From: Anaeramoeba flamelloides
Lineage: Eukaryota > Metamonada > Anaeramoebidae
Assembly (NCBI GenBank): GCA_027625915.1
Contig: JANTQA010000036.1
Location: forward strand, 10,065,001 to 10,129,000
DNA length: 64,000 bases
Direction of reading: 5' to 3'
The notes below the pieces were generated by a model. That model saw only the letters and a list, made by a program, of their open reading frames with translations. It did no database searches and was not told the DNA's origin. A program made the translations under genes and the position numbers. Position 1 is the stretch's first letter. Every line of letters starts with the position of its first letter. Of the stretch, positions 30,282-42,056 are shown in pieces.

Positions 30282-31017
30282 TTAAGGGATTAGTGTCACC
30301 ATAGATTTCTCTATAATCAAAGTATGCTGTAATTGGGGGTAAATTTTATTAGTTCGTCATGACTCAAATAGCTCTAAAAAATCTATTATAAATCTTATTG
30401 CACAATAAATTATTATATTATGTATAATGATCACAATTAAAAAAGTTTCATTTTGAAAATTTTTTTTTTAATTCCTTTTCCAAATCTAAAAAAAGAAAAA
30501 CCCAAAACAATACAGTATTCTGATATTTAATAATTTAGATTTAGAACTTCCAAAAGTAACTATTTTTATAATTTTTGAATTTTAAAGATTAACTCAATAA
30601 TCATCAACATAAAAGCATACAGACCTATTAGTTTCTTTTACTTTTGTTAATTGTATTTTCAATTTGTTTTCAATATTTAAAAAATAGTTTTGTAAAAATA
30701 ATCTATTCGTTAATTATTGAATTTTTTAGAAATTAATCTACATTCCGAGACTAATATAAGATAGATATTTTTAAATTTTGAAGTCTGAAAATTGATTATT
30801 CATCTTTTAAATTTGTCTATAAATGAAGGTTTTTGTAAAAAATTTCTTTTTTTTACTATGCCAAAGTATCATATGTAATTGATGTGATAAACAAAGGGTA
30901 CTTACCTAACGGAGAAAATTTGAAGAGACATTTGAGCCCTGGCGAACGAATGTGGTTAGGCCCAATAACAATATAGTTTGTTCCTTGGCTTCTCCTTGGT
31001 AGACGCTAATCCCTTAA
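30282..31017. mobile_element. TTAA-bounded element Y1 (736 bp)
   Basis: Starts TTAAGGGATTAGTGTC and ends with the complement of TTAAGGGATTAGCGTC, with TTAA at both edges (30282-30285, 31014-31017). The interior aligns with Y2 (17299-18056). No ORF of note. TTAA targeting is a piggyBac hallmark, but these ends do not start with the usual CCY, so the superfamily is left open. Confidence 0.65.
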
Positions 31018-31129
31018 TTCAAAAAAGAATTAAATATTTGCTAATTTTACCCTTGTTGGAAAATTTAAGATAAACTCCATTCCAAAGATATAGACACACA
31101 AAAAATCAAAAATAGGCAAAAAAAAAACC

Positions 31130-32360
31130 CCAATTTTTTTTTTTTTATTATTTAAGGGAAGAGTTATTAGCCCCTCTTGTGTGCCCAAATTCCTAAATAA
31201 AAATCTAGGAATCTTATTAAAGACTCAAAGATAAGTTTATTATCCACTAAGGCTAATAAACTTGATGAATTTTTTTTTATAATAATATTGAAAATATTAT
31301 TATTTTTTAATATATTAGATATATTAATTTTTTTAATTCAGAAATCCAGATTTTACCATTATTTTCATAAGCTGAGTAATTCCATAGAAAATGGTCCAAA
31401 TCTTCAATGATATCTAAATTATTTATTTTTTTACAAATCTCCCAATATTTTGATTTATTTTTATTCATAACATAAGAGTATCTATTTAAATAATTTGTAA
31501 AATTTCTGAGTTTTAAAATTGAAGCTGAACCCTTCCATTTTAAATATCTTTGTTGTTTGTTTATTGTGTTATTTATTTGGATAATTTTTAAATATTTTTG
31601 GACTTTCCAGCTTGAGCTATTTTCTAAATGATTAATTCTGAATTTATCCAATTCAATTTCTAATTCTTTTAAGTTATTTGATTGCCAGTTAATATTTTCA
31701 AATTCTTTTTCTCTAAAAGGTAGATAATTAATTAATTCATCAAAACCAAGGGTTTTTAATTTTTGTATTAATTTAAATCTTCTTTTAATATATTTTTATT
31801 CTAACAGGTTCAATTTTTGCTTCATTTTTATAAATAAGCCTGGGAGAGTGGGTTAATTAATAAAAATTTTGTAATTTTTTTATTAATCCAAGTATCAATA
31901 TCTTTAAAATCTGTTTTTGTTAAATCAAATATTTCTAATCCATATAATAGTTGACTATGTAATACAGCTTTAAAAAACTGAATTTTTAATCCATTAGAAA
32001 AATTTTTTTGTTGTAAGATATTGATTAACTTTTTGAAATTGGTCTTAACTTTCTCAATGTTAAACTTTAAATGAGTTTTTTTATCAAGCCAAATACCAAG
32101 ATATAAAATTTTCTTTGGAATTAAAGTTTTTTTCGTTTTATCACTATTTGGATTCATTCCGAAATCTTTTATAATTTTAAAGATTTTTTCTAGTTGAAAA
32201 TTTATTTCTATCAATGATCCTTTCATAAGCAAAATTAGATCATCTGCAAGAAAAAAACCCAATTTATTATATTTTTACAAATCTAATATAAAACCACATT
32301 TAAGTTCTCCAGTATTAATGTTTTTATAAGTTCTTATTTTTATCCTAATAAAAGAAATAT
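31130..32360 (-). mobile_element. LINE (non-LTR retrotransposon) remnant with reverse-transcriptase C-terminal half
   Basis: Minus strand. Remnant of ...LKCGFILDL then GFFLADDLILL (catalytic motif, with Leu where Tyr or Phe is usual, about 32235-32265). IFKIIKDFGMNPNSDKTK and YLGIWLDKKTHLKFNIEKV follow, then IQFFKAVLHSQLLYGLEIFD, a helical region, and CKKINNLDIIEDLDHFLWNY near 31390-31440 (one Cys plus His of a C-terminal zinc-like motif). It ends in a 3' tail with an A-rich run on the minus strand (about 31130-31150). Broken by several stops and frame changes (gap at 31652-31827 and upstream of 32262). The segment order matches 22880-23850. Sequence upstream of the catalytic motif is not LINE coding but R-family repeat. 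Confidence 0.8.
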
Positions 32361-32387
32361 ATATATATATATATAAATAAAAATTAG

Positions 32388-32735
32388 TGTTTCCAAAATA
32401 ATGAAACTAGCGAGAACAAACAATGTATTGGTAAATTTTATTGAAATTTCACCAACAATTTTCGATCAATCAAAATGATAAGATACCATCAACTAATTGT
32501 ATGTGATTTTTCTATTTAACAAACTCAAAACTAACCTTCTATCAACCATCAAAAAAAAATTCCCGGATCTAACCAAACAGATTTCGTAACTGGAAAAAAG
32601 GAAATGAAAACAAAAACAAAAAAAGACAAAAAATTAAAATAGTTTGTAAAATCAAAAATTATTTCCAAATTGAATGTAAAGCTTGGTATTGTTATTCTTT
32701 CAACTGTTTAAACTGTTTCCAAATTTTTGGAATTT
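32388..32735 (+). repeat. Dispersed repeat family R, copy R4
   Basis: Nearly identical in inverted orientation to 36735-37075 over about 340 bp: GATACCATCAACTAATTGTA, CTAACCTTCTATCAACCAT, GTAAAGCTTGGTATTGTTAT and AACTGTTTAAACTGTTTCC. It directly abuts the LINE remnant, and the same abutment occurs in the 37-kb copy. Confidence 0.75.
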
Positions 32736-33240
32736 AGTTTATTTTGAAATAAATCCTTTAGTTGTTGATTTAATTAGTATTAATAATTCACTAAATTTTA
32801 TATTACCAGTATAAGAATAGAAGCAGTAATAAAAAGAAATTTATATGAAATGTAAAAAAAAAATACACTATTTATTTTGAAAATACCTTAAAATAAAACA
32901 ATTATTTTATATCCTTTTTCTGTTTTTTTTAAATAAATAAAGACAAAATTAAAAATAAGTTAGAAAAAAAAAACAACGGATGGATCTGGAATTTATTTTC
33001 TCAATTCTTTGAAGTTTAATGAAAACATTCTATTTTACCTTTTTTTAGTAGATTAAAAAAATCAAAAAAAAAACTTTATTTTTAAAATTTTCTACAGATA
33101 AACAAAAAAAAAAAATTCATATCTATTCGTGATTATAAAAATATTTTAGCTTAATATTTTATTTCTTTTATTGAATATAAAATTCTTTAAAAATTAATTA
33201 CTGAAATCTTGAATTGGTTATTATTTAGAAATTAAAAAAA

Positions 33241-36200
33241 TCATTTTGAAGAAATTTTTTGAAATAAATCATTAAGAAAAGTGGAAACTAAGTTGTTAAA
33301 TGCATTATTCGATGACCGGATTGAATAATGTATTTGATTCGAAGATTGTACGACTGCAACTTCTAACATCACAAAAACGTTATTGACCATTTTAATTGAA
33401 AAGTATAAGATTTCAACAAAATCTTGCTTAGTTTTATCGATGAAATATATGTTTTTTTGAGAGAATTTATCAATAATGGTATAGATATCAGAAAATTTTA
33501 TATTACCAATTTCGTTTACTGTTTCATCTTCTTCATTAATTTCTTTCCATCTTTGTAAAAATTCCTTTTTCGAGACTTTCCCTTCTTCCGAAAAAAAGAT
33601 ATTTAAACTAGCCTCAACTTGGAAAAAATTTATTACACTTTGATATCTGGCAGCAGCTTGCAATATTGTATTTGGCTTATCATTTTGGATATGCTCATTT
33701 ACAATTGGACATAAAATACTTGTTTCTCTTGTTTGCTGGGGCATTACAACATTATCCAACATAAAGCCACTTGGCTTTAATCCAAAGGTATTTTTATTCA
33801 TTGCTAATGCAAACTGGCCAATTGGGAAGGTGTTATGATTGGAAACCGAAAGATCAAAGTATATTTTTTTATTTCTTCTTCGGAAGGCACCTTCAATTTT
33901 CATCCCTTTACCATTTTTTGGATCTAACAATAATTTTTTTGGTTCGATTTCAATACTAAAATCTTCAGTTTTATAATTTAATTCGCTGAAAAAGTCCATT
34001 TTCCCCAAAGATTCTCCTATTTCATTTTGGTTAGAATTGTTATTTGAAATGGAACTAATTTCTTTAATTTTTGATTCAGAATTTGTTTGAATCCCTAGAT
34101 TTGTTAAATCAATTAAATTTCCAATTGTTGGTGTTGTGTTGTTGTTGTTATTATTATTATTTGTATTTGTATTGGTATTTGTATTGGTATTTATATTTAT
34201 ATTTGTTGTGTTTTTTGTTGATTGAATTTTTTCAGATTTGGAATTTTTTTTTTTATTTTTATTAACTTTTTCTTTACGTTTCTCTTTCTCTCTCTTTCTC
34301 TCTTTTTGAGTATATTGCTCTTCATCACTATCGTCACTTTCTTCAACATCTTCCTCCGATGAATCACTTTCTTTAAGATTGATTTTAACATTATATTCAA
34401 ATACTCTGGGGGGTTCATGATAAATACTTGATAGCGTTGGGATGTTTCTTAATAATTCTGTTAATAATATTTGATCATATTTAAAAGTGGATGAACTAAT
34501 TTTAGGCCTTTCTTGAAGAACAATTTTTTTTGCAATTTCTGGTGATGAACTTAATAATCTCCAATAAATATATCCTCGATCTCTTAAATCAGAATCATTT
34601 ATTTTTTTAGTTACTAAATCTAAAACCCTCACAAGTAATTCTTCTGATTCCTCACTTTTTTGTAAAAATAATTTAATCGTAGATGTTAATAATTGAAGTT
34701 GAACTTCTCTATTTTCCTCGACAAAGTTTTCAATTAAACTCTCAAGTAATTCTGTTGCATTATCAATGCGATCTGCATATTCTCCTAAAATCCAAATCAT
34801 GGCACATTTTGCTTCGTTATCATCCAATTTTTCCAAATTTTCACATAAAGATGTAATAATACTTTCATATTTATTTGGATATTTTCTGAAAATATCCTAT
34901 TAATATTTGATTTTAAACATTTTTTTTTTTTTTTGTTTTTAAGGAAAATAAAAAATTAAATCAAATAGGTTAGTTAAAAAATTAAATTAAAAATATTTTT
35001 AAAAAAAAAATTAAATATTTGGTGATATTTTTTGATTAATTAGTTTATTAATTTTCATTATTTGTAATAATATTACATTTATTTTATTTTTTTCCATTTA
35101 CCCCCTGGCTGAATCTTCTTTATCTTGGGAAGAAGAGTTACAAAGGAAAAAGATCAAGTGGTTACTTACTAATACTAGGTTACTGAAACACGGAAGTATG
35201 AGTAACTTGAAAATAAAATCTTAGAAGACCAAACACAAAAGATCACCTTTCCAAATAAATTTATTGAAATCAAAAATGAAGAAAAAAAAAATCCACCAAA
35301 GCCTATTTTCAAAGATTTGTTTTCTTTTTCTTCTTAATTTGAAGGAACCCAAACAATTTATAACCTTGAATTTCTCACCCCATTACTATTTATTATTTAT
35401 TTTACAAAACAAATTTTTTACGACAAATTAGCTTTCAAAATTCAATCTTCAAATATTTTTATCAAATAAAAACCAAAATAAAGAATACTATTTCAAAAAT
35501 AAAAATAAAGGGGGTTGAATTCTCGAAATCAAAAAAAACAGTTACAAAAGATTCAACCCAAAATAAAAGAAAAATTTTGAAAAAAATTTCAAGCATTATT
35601 GAGAATTATTTTTAGTTCTCAATTTAATGGAAAAAAAATAATTATATAATCAAACGAATTTATCCAATAAACCTTTATTCTGAAGAGGAATTCAAAAAAT
35701 ATCTGATTTTCTGAAATAAAATTGGAAGAATTAGATGAATTAAATGAAAATAGGGATTTTTAAATTCATTTTGGAAATTCTTTAGAAATAAAAAGTAATT
35801 TGTTTCTTAAAAATTTTCCAAACAAAAGTAGGATTTTCATAAAGAATTAAAAACAAAATAAAATAAAGAATAAGTTATTGTATCAAATATTAAAGATAAG
35901 ATCAAGAAATATATGTTTTTTATTTATTTTTTCAAGCTCAATCTTTTCATTTTTTTTGATTTCCCATTTTTGGGCTGGTATGTAAATATATTATACTAGG
36001 ATATCTGACACTTCCGTATTTATTAAAATATCAATGTATTTGGTTAAAGAAATGATTTGAAGAATTCAGTTTCACTTACACGGTGGCACTCAAAATTTGA
36101 AAAATGTACTTACTTCTTTAAGTGAAGAGAAAAATTTTTTGATTTTATAAAAAAAATAATGTACTAAAAAAAAAATTAAATTTAGAATGAAAACTTTCCG

Positions 36201-38325
36201 AAACAAATATTTTTTATATTCCCAAATATTGAACAAAAAGAATCCAAAAAGTTTAAAATTGAATCATTGAATAAAAAAAATTGACCTTTTTGTTCTTTTG
36301 AAGATTATAGAAGTTATAAAGTATTAAAAATGAAAAATTTTGGAAAAAATAAACAAAATTTAATGATCAAAATTATTTTTGATAGAGTTTTTATAACGAA
36401 TCAACTATTGATAATTATCAGGTTATTATTTATGTTTATTCAATCTATATGATTAAAATTACCATGTTTATTAAATTTTGAGAAAAAAAATTAAAATTTA
36501 ATTTCAAAACATCTCTTTAAAATTAAACAAAAAATGCAAAATAAATTGTCATGGATGAACATCTTTTAAATTCTCAATTTTTCTTGAATTAATAAATATT
36601 TTTCTGGTTAAAAAATTTTTTTGTTTTTGTTTTTAAACATTTTAATATCTTATTTTGTGAATTTATATTAACTTTCTGAATATAATTCTATTTATATTTA
36701 AAAATTTCTTCTAATTTTATTAAAAAACTAAATTTCAAAAATTTGGAAACAGTTTAAACAGTTGAAAGAATAACAATACCAAGCTTTACATTCAATTTGG
36801 AAATAATTTTTGATTTTACAAACTATTTTAATTTTTTGTCTTTTTTTGTTTTTGTTTTCATTTCCTTTTTTCCAGTTACGTAATCTGTTTGGTTAGATCT
36901 GGTAATTTTTTTCGAATGGTTGATAGAAGGTTAGTTTTGAGTTTGTTAAATAGAAAAATCACATACAATTAGTTGATGGTATCTTATCATTTGATTGATC
37001 AACAATTGTTGGTAAAATTTCAACAAATTTACTAATTCATTTTTTGTTCAGCTCATTTCATTATTTTGGACAGACTGATTTTTATTTTGTCTTATATTTT
37101 TTTTCTTTTATTTGGATAAAAATGATTACTTATAAAAACATTAATACTCGGTTACTTAAATGTGGTTTTATATAAAGTTTGGAAAAATATAATAAATTGG
37201 GTTATTTTTTTTTGCCTATTTTTGATTTTATGTGTTTCCAAATTTTTGGAATATGGTTTATTAAGCCAACATTAAAATTTTATTTATTATTAATTCAGGA
37301 AACACTAAAGTTAATGTTTAAGGATGGACTTGAACAGAAGAAAAAACGGATCTTGAAAATGTGCAAATATTAAAAATCATGAGTAATCGCAAATCGGGTA
37401 AATAAAAAAAAAAAAAAAAAAAGCAAAGAATAAAAGAAAAGTAAGGAGTGTAGAAATAAAAAAATTTTACTCTCGCGACAATAACAACCTGCTGGATAAT
37501 ATAATTGACTTTAGTTTGAATTAATTCTAAAAGAGCCTTGACGCAAATTTCTGTTGCAGGAGGTAATTTCAATGCACATCTACCAATAGCACGAATTGAT
37601 TTTTTAACAAAATCTAAATCGACCTCTTCTGCATACAATTTCAATTCTTTTAATACTGCTCTCACATTTCTTTTTCGAACAAGCATTACAATAATTTCAA
37701 TTTTTTCCATTTTGACATAAATCGGATCCTTATATTTACAAAAAAAGTTTCTAATTTCATCCGGGAGCATTAAAGGGAACCTTTGAACTATTAAATTGAT
37801 ATTTCTTAATGCCACGTATTGTATTTCGGGATTGGGGGAAGCCAAAAGAGTAACTAATGAGGAAGCTAATTTTAAAGAATACTTTTTTAATAATTCCCGG
37901 TCAGTTACGCTGTGCATCATATTTAGAACAACTCTAACTGCTGAAAGGACAACAGACGAATTTGGATGAGATAACCTTAAGAGTACTCGATCAATTATAG
38001 ACTCTGCTTCTTCCTCATCTTTTGGTGCATAAGTTGAAATTGAATCTAAAATATAAATTTGTCCCCATGTCGTGGCTTCATTTAAAGCATTCAAGATTTT
38101 TGCCGAATCGTTTTGTGTAATTACAAAAATAGGTTGCTTGACAATTCTATTAATTTGTTGTAATACAATAAGTGCATTGGAAACAACCATTGGGTTTGAA
38201 TCTCCAATTAATTTTTTTAATATTTTAATAAATCCTTGTGTTTTTACTAATTCTGGATTTTGATCAAATAATTTAATTACACAGACCACTGCTGTTTTTC
38301 TCACATACGCTTCTTCATCCTAATT

Positions 38326-38395
<70 letters not shown>

Positions 38396-38411
38396 GTGTT
38401 GTTGTTGTTGG

Positions 38412-38442
<31 letters not shown>

Positions 38443-41400
38443 TTTGTTGTTATAATTATATAATAATAATAATTAATATTACAATTTTAAAATTAAAATA
38501 TAAATTAATAAAGAAAAAATAAAATGTTATAGTTTTAAATTTATGTATGATTAAGTTAATCTATTGTATAATAAGAACAAAAACAATCGATGTGGCAAAA
38601 AGGGAAAATAGTCATTAACAATATTATGGTTTTGATTCATTTAATATGTGCTAAAAATAACCCTCCGAATAATTTATTTCAAATAACATCTGATTTTGTT
38701 ATATATATCCTAACAAAACACAAAGTTTTTCCAATTTTTTATTCATTTTTTATAATATTTCATTTGTGAGGGGGTTGGTGCATTTCGGAAAAAACTATTT
38801 TTCCCATAATTTAAAAAATATCACCACCCATCAACTATTTAATCACTGACAAAAAAGATGATTAGATCGAACAATGATAAAAAGTTCAAATAAATGAAAA
38901 TAAAAAATTTTCTTTTGTTTTTTCGATAAATTGGGTTATTCAGAAAACAAACAGTATCAAAACAATTTGTGATAATTGGAATTATATTTATCGCATAATC
39001 AATAAAGTGTAGAATTTCTTTTTAAACATTACCAACAATAATAACAAGGTTGTCTTGGGTTGTTGCAGATTAAGATCTGTTTACCCTCAAAAGCATTTCA
39101 GTTAACAGAACTTAAATCTTTCGCCAATTCAAACAAAAAACAATCATTGACAGTTATTTTCTGAATCACCGATCTCAAAAATCATCATTGTGTTAGTAAT
39201 TAACATTTTAGGAAGAAAAAAAAAACACCACAAATCACTTACAAGAAAAACACTTGAGTTCAAAAAGGCACACATTTACACTTTGGGCTGCCTTATCAAC
39301 AAACACCATATTTGTGGTTGTATAATCAACAGTTTTAAAAATTTTTTAATTTTGTTTTTTAAGATTTTGGATCTTTCAATATCCTTTCCAGATTGGTTTG
39401 TTTCCCGTTCACATATGTAATTTGGGATTATGGTTTTAATTAATGGATTTGAGAAAAAGATTTTAATCAAAAAAAAAAGAATTTTACCAAAAATGTTCAC
39501 AAATGTAATTTGTTACATTTTTTATACAATTGTTTAGGCAGTATCTCTTTTGAATTTCAAATTTAGATCAAAGGTCAATTTTTCAAAAATTTACACAAGT
39601 ATTTTTCTCCTTGTACTTGAAAACATTAAATTTGAAAAAGTGTATTGTAATTTTCTTGATGAATTTCAAAAGGATCGAGAAAACAAAAAACAAAATGTTG
39701 ATAAACACTCTTTAATTCATTCAAATTTGTTTTTAATCATCAAAATAGAGAAAATAATTGTAAAGTGTGTCAATTGTTCTGATTTTCAATTTTGTGGATA
39801 AATAACACTAGAATTTTTAAAAAATTAAATTTAATCCTTTCTTATTTACAAAAAAATTAAAAGGTTAGTTAGACTAAAAAAACCAATTTAAAATCCATTT
39901 CATTCTGATATTTAAAAATATTGTTATAGTTTCTCAATTTTTTTTAAAATTATTAAATAGGATTTTACCCTTTTCTTTAAAATTTAGATATTTTGAAAAT
40001 CACAGAAATCACATAAGCCAATTTTTAATGAAATTTGTTTTAATTGTTTGTTAATTTTCTCAGTTTTTTTGAAATTTTTAGTATTTTTGATGATAAAAAT
40101 TTTATCAAAAATTTACTCTATTTTTTGAGATAAATTTTCTAATTTGATCCCTTTATTGAGAGAATTTCTTTTTAAATAATAGAACTTTATGAAATCAATA
40201 CCATATTTACTTAGAGTTTATTGTCAGTCCCTTTCATCGATTAATGTATAGGTCCTCTATAACAAAAAAGCACGCTTTTTATTTTGAAACACGGATTAAA
40301 CTTTTCAGCATGCATTATTTTGACAACAGTAAATAAAATCAAAGTTTTTACTCTTTTCTTTTATTTTTCTTTCAAAGTAAAAAAAAAATTAAAAAAAAAC
40401 TATCAACTTTAAGAGGAAATTAATTTTATTTTTTCAAAATAAAAAAAATAAAAAAACTTTACTAATTTTTGCAAATTTAATTTTCATTTAGATCGTTGAA
40501 ATGAAAAATTCCACAAAACCTTTCGCAAACCTCAATCTGTTTGATATTGAAACTAATAATTTGATTTTTGAGAAAACAAATAAAAAAAAAATCGACACAC
40601 AAAAATAAACCAAATGTTTAGGGTATTTGGGACTAGAGATTTGTTCAAAATATCAAATAGAGTAAATACTATCGCCTGAAAGTGTTTTTAGGAACTTTAA
40701 TACAAGAAAAAAACAAAAAGAGAAGAAACCAAAGGAACCAAAGGAACCAAAGGAACAAATGAAGAGAAAATCACAATTCCTTTGTAAGAATTGTATTGAT
40801 TTCTGGTAAAGCGAAACAATTCAAGTAACCAAAATGGTGAAAACTCATAGACAATGCGAACTTTTAATGTTACAGTTGTTTAGTTTATCAAGATAGTTGT
40901 CAATTGATTGTCATTTTTTAGGCACGAAAATGGATTATTTTTCTTTTTCATTCTCACGTTTCTTAATAAGGGTTTTTAGGTCAAAGTATCACAAAATTTC
41001 TTTTTCATTTTTCCTTTAAAAAATATACACAAAATGATTTATTGATCCAAATTGGTGAATATTTCGATGTACATTCCTTCAAAACTTAAATGAGATTGGA
41101 TTTAAAGGTTTTAAGACAACTTGGCAAATTGCGAACGTGGTCCTTAAATTTATCAAATATATTTTTTTTCTCTCCATTTGGAAGTCTTTTTGGAACCTTC
41201 AAGAGGATTGAAAAAATTTTTGTTGATGAAAAAACATTAATTCATTTATTTAGGAGAAAGTACGGAATTACATCCAATGTTTTTAAAAAGAGAGGCTTGG
41301 TTTCATAATTTATTCAAAAGTTAAAGGTAACAACAAAAGAAAAAAAAAAAAGATAGAATAAATTGGGAATATCAAATATTTACATTTAAACATTTTCGAA

Positions 41401-42056
41401 GTGGCTGACAAAGATACTCAGTAACACCTTCAACTTTAATACTCCCCATGGTACGCAACGCAAGAGCTCTTACTAGAGGATTCTCATCTTGTGTGTCCTA
41501 AAGAAAATGTTTTTGTTTTTTTTTGTTTTAAGGAAAGTTTTTTTGTTTTTTTTTGTTTTTGTTAAAACAGGTGAAGATTTGCATGTTGATAAAATTATTG
41601 AAAAAAAAGTGCAATTAAAAAGTGATGTTTCAAGTTAAAATTTTAATTGTGTTCTGAAATAATACATTACAAAAAAAAAGTCACCTTAATCGTTGGCATT
41701 GTAATAAAAAGAAAGAAAAAATATTAAAAAACAACGAAAAAGAAAAAAAATATAATAAAAAGAGATCTGCTTTTTATAAAAAAATTTACTTTCACTAATG
41801 TGTTAACAACAAGAATGGATAAATTTGGTTTTTGTTTTGCATATTTTATCAAGTATAAATAAACAAGTTTTTTGATTTCAAAATCTTTTGTTTCGAGACA
41901 ATTTAAAACGTCTGTAAAAAGTGATGAGACATCTTTCCCAACTGTCATATAGGCAATAACTTCTTTAACTGCTTCTTTCTTTTTGCTCACACCATTCTCG
42001 AGTAATTTAAGTTGTAATTCCTTTAATTCACCTTTGACGATCCCTTTGTGAAACAT
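33241..42056 (-). CDS. AP1/2B: AP-1/AP-2 complex beta-adaptin, four exons
   Basis: Large subunit of the clathrin adaptor complex AP-1 and/or AP-2, acting in cargo and clathrin recruitment at TGN/endosomes or plasma membrane. Model: exons 42056-41790, 41497-41384, 38319-37471, 34896-33241; 961 aa, introns 292, 3064 and 2574 bp, all phase 0. Joins fall inside continuous family sequence: [69 protein letters not shown]. Trunk of HEAT-like repeats (1-580: [69 protein letters not shown]). Charged and Asn-rich hinge (about 585-700) with a clathrin-box-like LIDLT (about 671). Two-part appendage (about 730-961: [35 protein letters not shown]). Ancestral single beta1/2 versus AP-1- or AP-2-specific cannot be told here. 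Confidence 0.93.
34897..37470 (-). other. Adaptin intron 3 (2574 bp)
   Basis: Donor AGA|GTAAAA, acceptor AATAG|GAT. Contains the R5 plus LINE-fragment block (36735-37235), AT-rich DNA and no coding segment of the adaptin family. Confidence 0.8.
36735..37235 (-). repeat. R-family copy R5 fused to a LINE fragment
   Basis: 36735-37075 is the inverted partner of R4. 37085-37235 reads on the plus strand as TYKNIN...LKCGFI and KYNKLGYFF, matching the LINE segment just before the catalytic motif in the 31-32 kb remnant. Both copies share the same R/LINE junction (CATTATTTTGGA...). Together they give about 500 bp of inverted repeat with 32240-32735. Confidence 0.7.
38327..38451. repeat. (GTT)n microsatellite beside a splice acceptor
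   Basis: About 125 bp of GTT repeats with a few variants toward the right. On the transcribed (minus) strand it is an AAC/CAA repeat ending about eight bases before the exon 3 acceptor of the adaptin gene. Confidence 0.95.
40065..40331 (-). mobile_element. Partial family Z element (copy C)
   Basis: Inverted relative of the left half of Z copies at 18211 and 62724: reading leftward from TA at 40330-40331, CTGTTGTCAAAATAATGCA, then TTTAATCCGTGTTTCAAAAT, AAAAGCGTGCTT and GACCTATACATTAATC. The other half is missing. Lies in adaptin intron 2. Confidence 0.65.

Larger units (their letters stand above)
29283..33240. other. Intergenic region with X fragment, Y1, LINE and R4
   Basis: Between the ankyrin-kinase start and the adaptin stop. 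About 29690-29960 looks like a partial X copy (weak). Y1 is at 30282-31017, the LINE remnant at 31130-32360 and R4 at 32388-32735. No host gene was recognised. Confidence 0.5.
38320..41383 (-). other. Adaptin intron 2 (3064 bp)
   Basis: Donor AAT|GTAAAT, acceptor ATTAG|GAT with a CAA-type microsatellite immediately upstream. Holds a partial Z element (40065-40331) and a three-unit GGAACCAAA minisatellite near 40730-40760. Short ORFs at 39190-39420, 39550-39801 and 41090-41308 have no family support. Confidence 0.8.

Noticed and set aside
35160-36020. Possible 0.9-kb element between two ATACTAGG words with CGGAAGT/ACTTCCG nearby
   Set aside because: The outer words are direct rather than inverted, and the match is too short.
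38327-38451. CRISPR or telomere-like array
   Set aside because: Simple trinucleotide repeat without spacers.
39190-41308. Small ORFs inside adaptin intron 2
   Set aside because: No family match, random composition, and the adaptin sequence is continuous without them.
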